Source: Nicotiana tabacum
Lineage: Eukaryota; Streptophyta; Magnoliopsida; Solanales; Solanaceae
Direction: 5' to 3'
DNA: 64,000 nucleotides
NCBI RefSeq assembly: GCF_000715075.1
Contig: NC_134095.1
Location: 56,664,419 to 56,728,418, forward strand
In this document: positions 34,193 through 44,759 of the stretch, one piece after another
Layout: each line of letters starts with the position of its first letter
Numbering within the stretch: position 1 is the first letter of the stretch
Made by a program: the position numbers and the translations under genes
The notes under the pieces: generated by a model
Databases searched by the model: none
Told to the model about the DNA's origin: nothing
The model's input: only the letters and a program-made list of their open reading frames with translations

Positions 34193-36595
34193 TTATTCAA
34201 CAATGGAATAATCTTGTACTTTCATCTTCTTCAGAAACTCTTCTTCCTCCTCTTCCGTCACAGCTTTTTTGATTGGAACTGGATTGTCTTTAGCGCCCCT
34301 AGCCTTTCTCAACTCTTCGGGAGCGAAACAGCGTCCCGACCGAGTTAGTCCTTGTGCTTCACATCTCTCTTCCTCAATTTCCTTTCCTTTGTATGTCACC
34401 ACTACCTTGTCATATCTCTACGGTACGGCTTTGCTGTCAACCATGGGTAACTGGACTACCGGTTTTATGACAACCGGTTCTACACAAGCTCCCTTCACAA
34501 CCACCACGGGCGCAGATACTGACCCTGGTACCACTATCTTGACTGGCTCCTGCTTTTTCGCAGCCACAAACGGTCCTTTTCCCATTACTAACACTGGTTT
34601 GTCTTTTAGTGCTTTTAACTGAACCGCTGGCCTTGCACTCATTGTCTCTTCTTTGGCTTCCGTAGAACGAATTACCATAACTACCTACGACGTTTTCTTA
34701 AGATCTGCCCCCTTATGTATCAATTCGATCATGTTGACCTCGTAATGCGCTGGTAAAGGATTTTGATTGATGTTCGGGGCTTCTGGAGCCTGTACTTCAA
34801 TACGGCGATTACCAATGAGCTCTTGTATCGCATTTTTCAACTTCGAGCATTTTTCAGTATCATGCCCCGGCATCCCTGAGCAATACTCGCAGCTAACAGA
34901 GTGGTCCAGGTTTCTAGGAAGAGGGTTTGGTGCTTTGGATTCAACTGGGGTTAGCATTCCCAACTGTTTCAATCTGTGGAAAAGAGCAGTGTAAGATTCT
35001 CCTAGCGGAGTAAATGTTTTTCTGTTTGGGGCCTTCTCACTTCTAAAAGCTTGGTTCGGGCGGAAGTTGGTTCCTGGTCTTTTAGCCCTGGGAGGTGGAT
35101 AGGCGTTTTGTGAGGGTGGATGTGTATTTTGGGGACTTGGTGTACGCCATTGCGACTGCACTGGGGGTTGAGTGTAGGTCTGGGCGTGGTGAATAGAAAA
35201 GTGTGGTTCTGGTGGTGGATAATAGTGTTGCGGTGGGCCATATGGGGTATATTGGTAGTTTGGGTGGTGGGGTATGGGTTGGTTGTAGTAGAGTGGAGGG
35301 TTATTGGGCCTGGACCAAGCATTAGCTTCAATTGCAACAACTTCTTCTTTCTTCTTCTTCCCAAGCACACCACCAGTACCGCTTTGGATGGCCTGGGTGG
35401 TTGCTTTCAATGCCGAGTAACTCAATATCTTGTTAGATTTTAACCCTTCTTCAATCATGGCTCCCATCTTTACCACTTCATTAAACGATTTTCCGACAGA
35501 TGTCACTAGATGACCAAAATAGGTAGGTTCCAATGTTTGCAAGAAATAATCTACCATCTCACTCTCCTTCATGGGAGGATCAACCCTTGCAGCTTGTTCC
35601 CTCCAACGGAAACCAAACTCTCTAAAACTTTCCCTAGGTTTCTTCTCCAATTTCAACAATGACAGATGATCGGGGACTATCTCGAGGTTATATTGAAAAT
35701 GGCCAATGAATGTTTGTGCCAAATCATCCCATGTATACCATCGGCCGGGGTCTTGCCTCGTGTACCATTCTAGCGCTGACCCGCTCAGGCTTTGACCGAA
35801 ATATGCTATCAACAATTCATCCTTTCCCCCAGCACCTCTCATTTTGCTACAGAAACTACGCAGATGGGCTACTGGGTCACGGTGCCCCTCATATAAGTCA
35901 AACTTTGGCATTTTAAACCCCACAGTCAACTGGACATCAGGAAAAGGGCACAAATCTTTGTATGCGACGCTAACTTGGTTACCCAAACCATGCATGTTCC
36001 TGAAGGATTGCTCCAGGATTTTGACTTTACGAATCACCTCCTCTTGTTCTGCATTCTTAACCGATTTCTCAACTTCTCCCGGGATTTCAAAATGGGGAGA
36101 ATAGGTATATGGCTCAGGCGCTTTGAAAGTGGGTTCGGGAGGGTAATATTGGGTGTCGTGAGCTTGGAATAACGGCTCACTGGATGATCTATATAGTGGA
36201 GCTGGGGGAGGTGCCACAAAGACGGGAACCATAAGTGGTGGAGGGTTCTTCTTAGAGGGTGGAACTGGGGGAGCGTATGAAGTGGTACTATAATCCTTGG
36301 CCCGATAAGGGAAAAATAAAGATGCGTGGGGAGTGGTAGGCTCCTGAGCTTGAGCCAAGGGTGGGATGTAAGATGGGTTGGCGGGATATAGTGGTACCGG
36401 ATGTCCCTGCGACCATGCCCGATGCATTTCCACCATTTGTGCTTTTAATTTCCTCATCTCTTCTTTCATAGCACCCACATCTGTTACCTCAACCTCATTC
36501 GAAGGGTCTACGATGCTGATCTCCGAATCCTGCCCTGTCATTTTTACTTGATCTTTCGACCGTGTGTTGTACGGGTGAGTTGCCAGAATTGCCAA
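34193..36595 (-). pseudogene. Element B Gag
   Basis: The first 636 codons are open from ATG 36595, preceded by no other in-frame candidate that fits better. A proline/tyrosine-rich N-terminal third is followed by the capsid core: VAYKDLCPFPDVQLTVGFKMP, YEGHRDPVAHLRSFCSKMRG, SFREFGFRWREQAARVDPPM. A second Pro/Tyr/Gln-rich linker (~residues 425-520) precedes a zinc knuckle, CEYC-x5-H-x4-C (about 34850-34895). Stops at 34685, 34418 and 34193 fall in the linker to protease. It lies 583 nt downstream of ORF1 with hairpin copy B2 in between. Confidence 0.9.
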
Positions 36596-37178
36596 TCAAC
36601 TAACCACCTGCCTGGACTCACACATTTAGACAACCACTTTGTTAGCGATTAGGTCTTATCAGATTTTAATAACCGCACGTTGGCATGAATGCACTTATAC
36701 AATTATTCATTTCTATTATGCGTTTTCTCGATTGCATGCGTCATCCCGGCATTTCGTTCCTTGTTCCTTTTTACCATTCTTTCACCTTATCCCTCTCTTG
36801 TGCTTTTCTTTTCTCTCTCTGTTTTTCCGCTCTTTTCTTTCTTTCTCTTTTTATCGGTTTTCCTTCTATTTTCCATTTCATTTTTTGTTTGTTTTCTTTA
36901 CGGTTATGGTCGAATCCTATGGAGATTGCCTACGTATCATGACCCCGCACGAATCAGACCAAGCGTAGTTCGTGCAAATAAATGCAACAATAAGGGTGGA
37001 AATAAAATTTTCAACTTTCATTAATAAAACAAATTCTTACGAACTCAACATTTTTATTTTTGGAAAGAAGCTAATAGATGCAACCTAAAAGCAAACCAAC
37101 AGACTCTAATACTGCAAACATACTTGACCCGGACATACAAAAGACCGACTCAAAATGATAGAAGATTACAGACACGGA
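36596..37178 (-). other. ORF1-gag spacer of element B
   Basis: Noncoding 583 nt between the ORF1 stop and gag ATG. Contains a C/T-rich tract (36770-36900) and the hairpin copy at 36924-36971. How a downstream gag is translated from this arrangement is unclear, so signals for splicing, reinitiation or internal entry would be expected here. Open frames on the plus strand are products of the pyrimidine tract. Confidence 0.7.
36924..36971 (-). promoter_or_regulatory. Covarying hairpin, copy B2 (upstream of gag)
   Basis: Outer stem CTACG/CGTAG. The inner stem has one A-C mismatch on the plus strand that is a G-U wobble in the sense RNA (TCGTG/CATGA). ~330 nt upstream of the gag ATG. Confidence 0.85.
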
Positions 37179-39218
37179 CTATGCATATTCTAGTGCTTCA
37201 AATTTAGGTGTCCGTGGGGCGTCGTTCGGCCTTGCCGCGGGTCTAGGATCCAAATCCCTTTCAAGCTGCTCTAACTCGTTCATGGTTCGCTTTACATAGA
37301 TCACCACTGCTGAGACAAAAGTAGTACGGGTCATGTCTTCACAAACCCGACATCTCCTAACAATGGCATGAGCAATGGCTCTAATCCTGTCTTTTGTTTG
37401 CTTCTTTTCTATGAGCAAGCGTCTTATCTGATCGCTGCACATCTTTAAAGCTCGAGAGTCTTGCAAGTGCTGGTCTTGCAGCTGCTGCACTTCTGCCTCC
37501 ATTTGGGCCAACAATTTGTAACAATGTCCACTTTCAGTTTCAAAATCTCTAGCCTGCCTACCCGCTTTACCCTCAAGGGCAACCACTTTTCTCTTTAAAT
37601 TGGCAACAATTTTCTCATGGTCCCTTTGGCGACGTTCTTCGGTTCTTGTCGCCCACTGTGCTTTAAGTTCTGCCATGACATTTTCAGATTTTTCCAACTC
37701 ATCCCGCCATTCCCTGACTTCGTTTTCCAATCTTTTCACCAATTGTTCATCGGATCGGCTCCTTGGTTGCTTATTGATGGTTATCTTCAACTGTCGGATT
37801 TGGGCCCTAAGTGCTTCATTTTCTCGGGCTAGTCTATTCTTTTCCCCTTGATCCGCGGCAACCTGTATACTGTTTTCAAATTTTAAACTTTCAACTTGCT
37901 GCTTTAGTTTACCAATCTCAACTCGATAGCTTTCTTCCTTTGTTAACCAGTCCCACTGCTCTTGGGATGACTTGGCGAAATCTTCGAGATGAGGTCTTTT
38001 AGCCGGTCTCCCACATGCCACGTCACCTCTGAACCACTCGTGATACCCTGGAGCAATTTCCCCTTTGACCCTATCAGACACACAAGTGTTTGCCATCAGA
38101 TATTGACACTCACTCCAAATTTAACGAACTTCTTCCTCGGGGAATCGACCGTCAGGACTAATTTCGACCACCTGGGTACTCATATCTTCATCTCTTGATA
38201 CTACTTGATATATCCCGAGTTGCCTCAGAACCCGATATGGTGCATAGGGCTGTATGCTTTTGAGTCCCATCAACAGAAAATGCGGTCGGGCTGCTGGCAT
38301 ATATATGACCTCTTCGACAGACAACCATCCAAGCACCCACTGTATCTGGCTAGCCTTGAAGTTCCGAAATAATAATGCCCAAGCCGTGACTCCTTCAGGT
38401 AGACTAGCCCCTTTGATTCTCGTACCAAATTCTCCTATACAAGTTTTCTCAACCGAACCATAACTCAATAACTGAGAGCGTGGGCACAAATGCTCAGTCA
38501 TCCACATTTGTAACAACACGTTACATCCCTCAAAAAATTTGCCCCCAGCTTTGCACGCAGTGAGAGCTCGGAAAATGTCAGCCACGATCATAGGTGCTAA
38601 AGTGCTTTTCCCCATGGTTTGCAAAGTACTGACGACGCCCGCTACTTTCAAATAAATATTACCATCTTTCCTCGGGAATATTACGAGGCCCAAAAAAGTT
38701 ATCATAAATGCCACTCGTCTGTGTTCCTCCCATTTTTGTTGGCTTTTTCTGCTGCAAAGCTTAAAGTCTGGATTATTGAACCCGCCCACATGGCCATATC
38801 TATCGTACATGAAGCGGAAGCTGCAGAAACCCTTTGCAAAATCTGGGTGATGAACTGTTCGGGGTATTTTCAAGGAATCCAGGAATCGGTGTACAGTAAT
38901 GGACCTAGGAGCAATCAAGTATTTGAATCTCAATGGAGCTTGATCACTTCCAATGTACCCCGCTATTTCTTCCAATGTTAGGGTGAGTTCAAAGTCTGAA
39001 AAATAAAATACATTATGTGCCGAATCCCAATGGGCGACCAATGCCCTGATAATATCCCCCCGAGTCTGAATGTTTAATAAATCCGGAAGGTCTTTCAAAT
39101 ATTTTCTCACTTCATCTTGCCCCTCTTTGCCTAAGTCATTCCACCATAATTGCAGCTCAAAAGGGACTTTGGTCATTATTGAAAAGGGCTCATTCACCAT
39201 TGTGCTCATCCTGCACAT
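37179..39218 (-). pseudogene. Ogre-type ORF1 protein (DUF7745-like head plus coiled coil), one stop
   Basis: Two open stretches, 38121-39218 (365 aa) and 37179-38096 (305 aa), share a frame and are separated by one TAA (38121), probably CAA to TAA, so the intact protein was ~680 residues. The head (PFELQLWWNDLGKEGQDEV, YFSDFELTLTLEEIAGYIG, VAFMITFLGLVIFPRKDGN) resembles a plant domain I know as DUF7745, related to plant-mobile-domain proteins. The tail (YRVEIGKLKQQVESLKF, EEWRDELEK-like heptads, QDSRALKMCSDQIRRLL) is coiled coil, ending with a CRVCEDM cysteine pair. ORF1 upstream of gag is typical of Ogre; its function is unknown. Element A lacks it. Confidence 0.85.
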
Positions 39219-39596
39219 TTATTAAAGTGTTTTAAGCAAAAGAAAACTTTTGACACAAAAAATAAACTGTCAATATTTGCGACTCAAGATTGCCTATTTA
39301 TTGTCAAGCGAGGAACTTGACCTTCGAACATGGTCTTTCAGTGCTCCGGGAAAAGATTTTAAGGCTATTTATGACAAGACGACTCCACTTAACCTTTTTC
39401 ATTTCGAGACAAAATATGAAAAAACGAAAACACAGGACCAAAGGTGGCTATTTACGCAGAATCAGCCTTCCAGCGTCCCGTTTGGGAACATTTTGCTAAT
39501 TTTGACAAAAACGGCATTATCTGGTTTATTCATGACAAACTTAAAATTTGATACGTTCTGGTTATTTTGCAAAAAGGGAAAGTTGGACCCGATGAG

Positions 39597-39645
39597 GGTT
39601 GCCTACGTATCTCACGCCCTATGAGAATCAAACTGTGCGTAGTTC
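39597..39645 (-). promoter_or_regulatory. Covarying hairpin, copy B1 (5'UTR)
   Basis: Outer stem CTACG/CGTAG. In the sense strand the inner stem is TCTCAT/GTGAGA with a terminal U-G wobble. ~380 nt upstream of the ORF1 ATG. Confidence 0.85.
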
Positions 39646-39699
39646 GGGCAAATTAACCGAACTATTTAAAACATGACTCTTTTCCATTTTTATTTTTGG

Positions 39700-40040
39700 C
39701 ATTTCATAAGCGAATAAAAACTATTTTTAAAAACAAGACTCTTTTTTTCTTTTTCTTTTCAACAAATAAAACAACCTATTTTTCCAAGCTAAAAATAACA
39801 GACTCTTTTTCTTTTTCATTTTCCACAGACAATAAAACAACCTATTTTTCCAAGCTAAAAATAAAAGACTCTTTTTTCCTTTCTTTTTCAACAAATAATG
39901 AAACAACTTATGTTTTTCAAAAAAAAAAAACTTTTCTTATCCTTTTCTTTTTCAACAACCAACTTTCCAAAAATAAAAGACTTTTTTTTTCTATTTTTTT
40001 TCTTTGCTTTTTTTAGTAAAACAAAATAAAATATTTTCCT
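39700..40040. repeat. Tandem repeats in B leader, ~62-bp unit
   Basis: Four to five copies of AATAAAACAACCTATTTTTC / CAAGCTAAAAATAAAAGACT / CTTTTTCTTTTTC. A comparable but unrelated array lies in the A leader. Confidence 0.75.
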
Positions 40041-40397
40041 TTTTTTTATCCAAACTTTCGGCAGAGTTTCGCCAGTAATTGGTCATTGATTTTTATTTCT
40101 AAAATAATCAATTAACTCCCTAACTGATATTTCTCTTTTTTTTCTCAATTTTCCAACATTCCCGAGATTCAGAAACCGGTCAACATGCAGGTTCGAAACA
40201 AATATATGTACAGAGCAAGTAGGATGCATCAGGATGGTCTTTTCATTTCAGGTTGCTAGTCCTAGACGGATCCAACCCCTGTGTTGAGTCCCCTAAGTCA
40301 AATGCAACGTGATGCAAATAAGAGTTCCTATTAGGGATCCGACATGAAGTCATGTTATTCTATGTTCAAAACCTGGGTCAGTGTTCTAGATTGTGTA

Positions 40398-40416
40398 CCC
40401 GAGCGGACAACTCGAG
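40398..40416 (-). promoter_or_regulatory. CUCGAG leader hairpin, element B
   Basis: Plus-strand CCCGAG-CGGACAA-CTCGAG. The single difference from the perfect A copy is an A-C mismatch on this strand but a U-G wobble in the sense RNA. Loop identical to A. Confidence 0.7.
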
Positions 40417-40699
40417 TCGAGGATGGGGCAACTTACCGGGAACCAAAAGGCCATCCGGCTTCGTAACTTATCCGGCCTCTTTCTTATTTCAAGGTATGAC
40501 ACTAACAGAATAGGGAGTCTCAGCCAGTAAGCACATCCCCGGAGGTGAAGAGAGAAGGGTGTCGACACAGTTTATATACAGTTCAGAAAATATCAAAGCG
40601 GTAACATTTAGCACATTCAGCATAAAACATGTAGGAAAATCAGATACAATTAAATACAGCATTTTTTCTAAGCTCGAATTCTGAACCCTGAACCAGAGA

Positions 40700-40729
40700 T
40701 TCTGGGTTCGATCCCCAGCAGAGTCGCCA
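40700..40729 (-). promoter_or_regulatory. Element B primer binding site with extended tRNA identity
   Basis: The plus strand reads as a tRNA 3' end: T-stem CTGGG, T-loop TTCGATC, T-stem CCCAG, acceptor strand CAGAGTC, discriminator G, CCA. Complementarity covers 30 nt and not only the usual ~18. It starts 4 nt from the 5' LTR. Ogre elements are reported to use tRNA-Arg; I cannot assign the isoacceptor here. Confidence 0.8.
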
Positions 40730-40733
40730 GAGC

Positions 40734-43700
40734 TGTCACACCTCCTTTTTCACCTACACCCTGCGGAAGGGCGTAAAGGAGTTTTTCCAATTAAAGGACA
40801 ATCGGAACAGGATTTGATTATTAATTATTCAGAGTCGCCACTTGGGAGGTTAATGGTGTTCCAAGTCACCGATTGAATCCCGAACCAAGGAAAAATATGA
40901 CTCTGTTAACAGTCCGCGAACCAGAAATCCAGGTAAGGAATTCTGTTAACCTGGGAGAAGGTGTTAGGCATTCCCGGGTTCCGTGGTTCTAGCACGGTCG
41001 TTTAACTGTTGTATTTGATTTTATCTGATTCTAATACATGCTAACTCGTGTTCCTTCTATTAATTTTACACTGCTTTTATTATAATTATTTTTAAAGAAT
41101 TGCGACGTCATGAAAGCGCGTTTCGAACCACGTCGCAATCAATGCACCCGTAGTTATCAGCACATTTCGACTTCGTCGAGATTTGGATTTGAGTCGCATC
41201 AATGCGCACCCGAATTTAAGAAGGTTATTTAATTAAATCGAGCTTAGAGATTCTAATGTAATGTTATTTTGGGGAAAAGCCATGAAGTTCTCTAAACGGC
41301 CATCCCAAATTCTAAATATTTCGATAATTATTTACTAAGGGACTCACATTTATTTATTTTTTGTGCGGTGAGGCCCGTCTCAATTTGTGAACCTCTTTTC
41401 TATCGTTATTTATTTTTAAAGAATTATGATGTCGCGAAAACGCGTCTCGAACCACGTCGCAATCAATGCACCCGTAGTTGTCAACACATTTCGACTTCAT
41501 CGAGATTTGGATTTGAGTCGCATCAATGCGCACCCGAATTTAAGAAGGTTATTTAATTAAATCGAGCTTAAAGATTCTAATGTAATATGATTTTAATGAA
41601 GAGCATGGGATTTGCTAAATGGCCATCCCAATTTCTAATCATTTTAATAACCTATTGTTGACAGTCCGCGCATGTGATTTATTCAGGCGAGGCTAGTAGC
41701 AATCCCGAATTAGCTACGATTTCCTATTTATTTGTGTGTCTCTAAAAGACTAGTTAATTTGGAAATGGATTACACTGAAATAGACTAAGAACCAAATTCA
41801 AAGGAGAATTGGGCCTGCCTCATGGCCTTGATGCTGTCCGAACGGCCCAACGAAGATGAGTATGTTTCCATTGCAACAATTGATATAATATCAATGAGTC
41901 ACTACACTGACCATGCATACCTTCATTTTAACAAAAAGCCGTGAACTCCAAAAAAATCCCTAAACGATCTATCCTACCAATTGCCTATCAAGACCTGTTG
42001 TTTTCAATGAACAAAATCAATTATGAATGAGTTTGTCTCATGATTTCTAACTGATTTCAATACCAATCTACTTACCATAATTATGATTTGCCTTCCAAAC
42101 GATTTCAGAATCTTAAAACAAAAGCAAACCTTCTACTACTCTATTATGACCAATGACGAAAGTACCAATAATTAAGCTAAATATCATCAAACTTGCTCAT
42201 GAATTCTCATGTCATGTACACAGGTCTAATTGCTACTGATGACTATTGAATTCACACAAACTTTCAAATCAGACCAGGCCCATGCTCAAAGCTATTTCAA
42301 ATGCCCAATTCAACAGTTCCAGATTACGCATCATTCAACATGTAATCGACCCTACTGAACAAGTTTAATTATACACATATCTGACAATTACATAACAGGA
42401 AACTACACTATTACTATCATTTAAAATACAGGCTGCTTTCAGTTGAATAACAGGCCCTGGAACATTTCATTTCAACTTCAACGAGCATACATCAGTGAGA
42501 TTCAGGGAAATGTACCCGGAAATTGGAATGTAAATAGAGAAAATGAGAGGAATCAGCTACTTTGAACAACAACAGCCACAAACTCAGCAATGTTACACCA
42601 CGGAACACAGACAGATTGCTTTAAAAACCAGATATGTACGCAGACTCCCACAGATCAATTTAACATGCATCAAATATACCCTTGACCCTTACAGCTGCAC
42701 CTAAGCACCTCTGTAAGCAGGCTAAACCCAAAGCCCAAAATTGAAATCCAGGCCTAGTGATGAAATTGTGAAGTTGTTTCGAATTTCTCCATTTTTGATG
42801 TTTTTATTTTCTGAATAACCTTAGAATTGGAATGCTAACTGAATTTAAAAGCAGGAATGAAAGCTCAAATCGAAACTTAGGGCTCAAGGCAGAAGAAAAA
42901 GCAGACCCCCCTTTCCCAAGGCATCTTATGCCCTTTTATAGGCAACCCCAAAGAGAATGGACTAGATTCTGATTTTCCAATCAGTCCCTCCCTATTTTCA
43001 ATTTGGTCCCTCTATTTTTATCTTGCTAAAGAAGTAACTACATTACAATTATCAAAATCTACACTTGCACCCCATTCTAGAAGGCCCTAATGTATTCTTC
43101 TACCCATACAATACCTATACTGCCCTTTCCTATACCTTGATATTACTATTCCTATCAGAACTACCCTTTTCCATACCCAGATTACCCCTGAAAGCCTTTC
43201 AAAATCACTGAACCTGCCCTCATCCTTAACAACTATACCCAATATCCTAAACCATTCTGAAACTAACTAAAATTAATTAACTAGCATTCAGAAACTAACT
43301 AATTAGACTGACTGAACCAATTCTGTTCAATTATACCAACTCAAACAAGCTAAACGAAATTAAACTGAGCTTAAGCTACCACGATTAATATTAAATGAAC
43401 TTAAAACTAATTCTTAAACCATGAACTTATAATCATTCAACCAAATATCAAGCTCAGAATCAACAGTAATTAACAGAACTTAAACTAACACATTTAAACC
43501 ATAAAATTAACAGAACAAATAACGAAACAACAACTGTAAATAATACTTCAATCATGCGAGTAAAAGAAGCAGTAAAAAAACTCACAAAGGCATAAGGGAT
43601 TCCGGCCAGTCATAAACATCAGAATCCTTTCAGATTTTTGACGCGTAACATCCCTAACCATGTGTTCTGACAAGAGAACACATGGTTAAGGATACTACGG

Positions 43701-44759
43701 TTTGAAATCAAAAGGATTTGGTTTTAGGGTTTGGCCAGAAATTCTTAGATCTAAGATTTGGGCCGTTTCATGGTGATTTGAAAGAAAACAACCACGGATT
43801 AGTGTTGAGGGAGGGCTGGGGGTTGTGGGGTATGATTTTGGACTGATTTTGACGAACCTATCACTTGGCCAGAAAACTTCAAATTAAGATTCGAAGAGTT
43901 CCGGCCTTGTTCGAGGTGAACCAATGGGTGCAATGGAAAGATGAGAGTGAGGGGGATCTGTGGTGTTAATCTCAGAGTGAACGACATAGTTTGTGTTCAC
44001 CTCCGGCAAGGGATTTAGGGGCGGCGCGGATTAGGGTTTGAGGAGAAGGGGTGGGGTGAAGAAGACGAGGCAAATGGGGGTAGGGGGGAAGGTTCAGACA
44101 CTTAAATACCGGTAACCTAGTTAGTTCCAGACCATTGGATTGATGAGATCCAATGGTCCTGATCCAAGGACCCCGAAATGGCGCCGTTTCGTTTAGAAGG
44201 GGGGCAGACCGGGTAAGGACCTGGGCTGGACTGAATTAAAATGCTTGAGGCGTTTGGGCCTGAAATGTTTTAGTGCATTTGGCCCAAATTTGGGTCTCAA
44301 ATAAGACCACTTTTATGCTCTTATTATTTTTTCATTTTCTTTTCTTGCTTTTATAATTTTTATAATAATTTTTATAATTTTTATAAAGATGTAAAACTTA
44401 ACGCGAAATCCTGATTGTTTTAAAACAAAGACTAATTAATTCCTAAAATTGTTCAAAAACTATTTTGTGACAAATTCACAATAAAATCATTAAAAATGCA
44501 AAAGTGAACTATTTTTGTGATTCTTCATGTTTTGTTCTAAACAAATTAATCCCTAATTGATACTAAAAATATAAAACTAAAACCTAAATGCAAAAAATGC
44601 ATATTTTTGTATTTTATAAAAATTAACACGCACAAATAAAATGCAACAATTATCAGAAGATGACACCAAAATGCACAAAAATTGTAAAAATAAAGAAAAA
44701 TTATTTTGTTTGGGATTTTGGGAATTATTCATATATAGGGCAAAAATCACGTACTCACA
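40734..44759 (-). repeat. Element B 5' LTR (4026 bp)
   Basis: Starts TGTCACACCTCC and ends GTACTCACA. TATA box on the minus strand (complement of CCCTTTTATAGG) at 42931-42942, giving a U3 of roughly 1.8 kb. U5 stem-loop at 40981-40997. Retains the block 40877-40970 that is lost from the 3' LTR. Closely matches 22622-26606. Confidence 0.9.

Larger units (their letters stand above)
29366..36595 (-). pseudogene. Element B gag-pro-pol polyprotein, single frame with in-frame stops
   Basis: Every recognisable segment from the gag ATG (36595) to the terminal stop (29366) lies in one frame, with no frameshift over 7.2 kb (2410 codons). Internal stops fall at 34685, 34418, 34193, 33629, 32150, 31703, 30329, 30038, 29666 and about 29606, plus a cluster starting at 33014 that lies in a candidate intron. 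Most stops read as CAA/CAG/CGA to TAA/TAG/TGA or TGG to TAG by context. Order: gag, CCHC knuckle, protease, G-patch, candidate intron, RT, RNase H, second RNase H, integrase. Expressed as one polyprotein in an intact ancestor. Confidence 0.92.
39219..40699 (-). other. Element B 5' leader
   Basis: About 1.5 kb of untranslated sequence between PBS and ORF1. It contains the CUCGAG hairpin (40398-40416), a block conserved with element A (about 40185-40570), a purine-rich tandem array (39700-40040), and hairpin copy B1. No supported coding. Confidence 0.75.
22622..44759 (-). mobile_element. Tat/Ogre-like LTR retrotransposon B, nearly complete
   Basis: A 22,138-bp element flanked by AATAC, with ~4.0-kb LTRs, PBS, long leader, ORF1, gag-pro-pol in a single frame, a repeat-rich 3'UTR and polypurine tract. 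ORF1 upstream of gag, a second archaeal-type RNase H after RT, and giant size are hallmarks of the Tat/Ogre lineage. The left terminus reads TATCAC where the other LTR has TGTCAC. It is inactive because of about 12 in-frame stops, yet all domains are recognisable and no frameshift is apparent in pol. Confidence 0.93.

Noticed and set aside
36639..37024. Membrane-like Phe/Leu/Ser-rich frames in the ORF1-gag spacer
   Set aside because: Plus-strand reading of a pyrimidine tract, opposite to the element's sense.
40700..40733. Possible tRNA gene
   Set aside because: Only the 3' half (T-arm, acceptor, encoded CCA) is present, next to an LTR end; this is a primer binding site.
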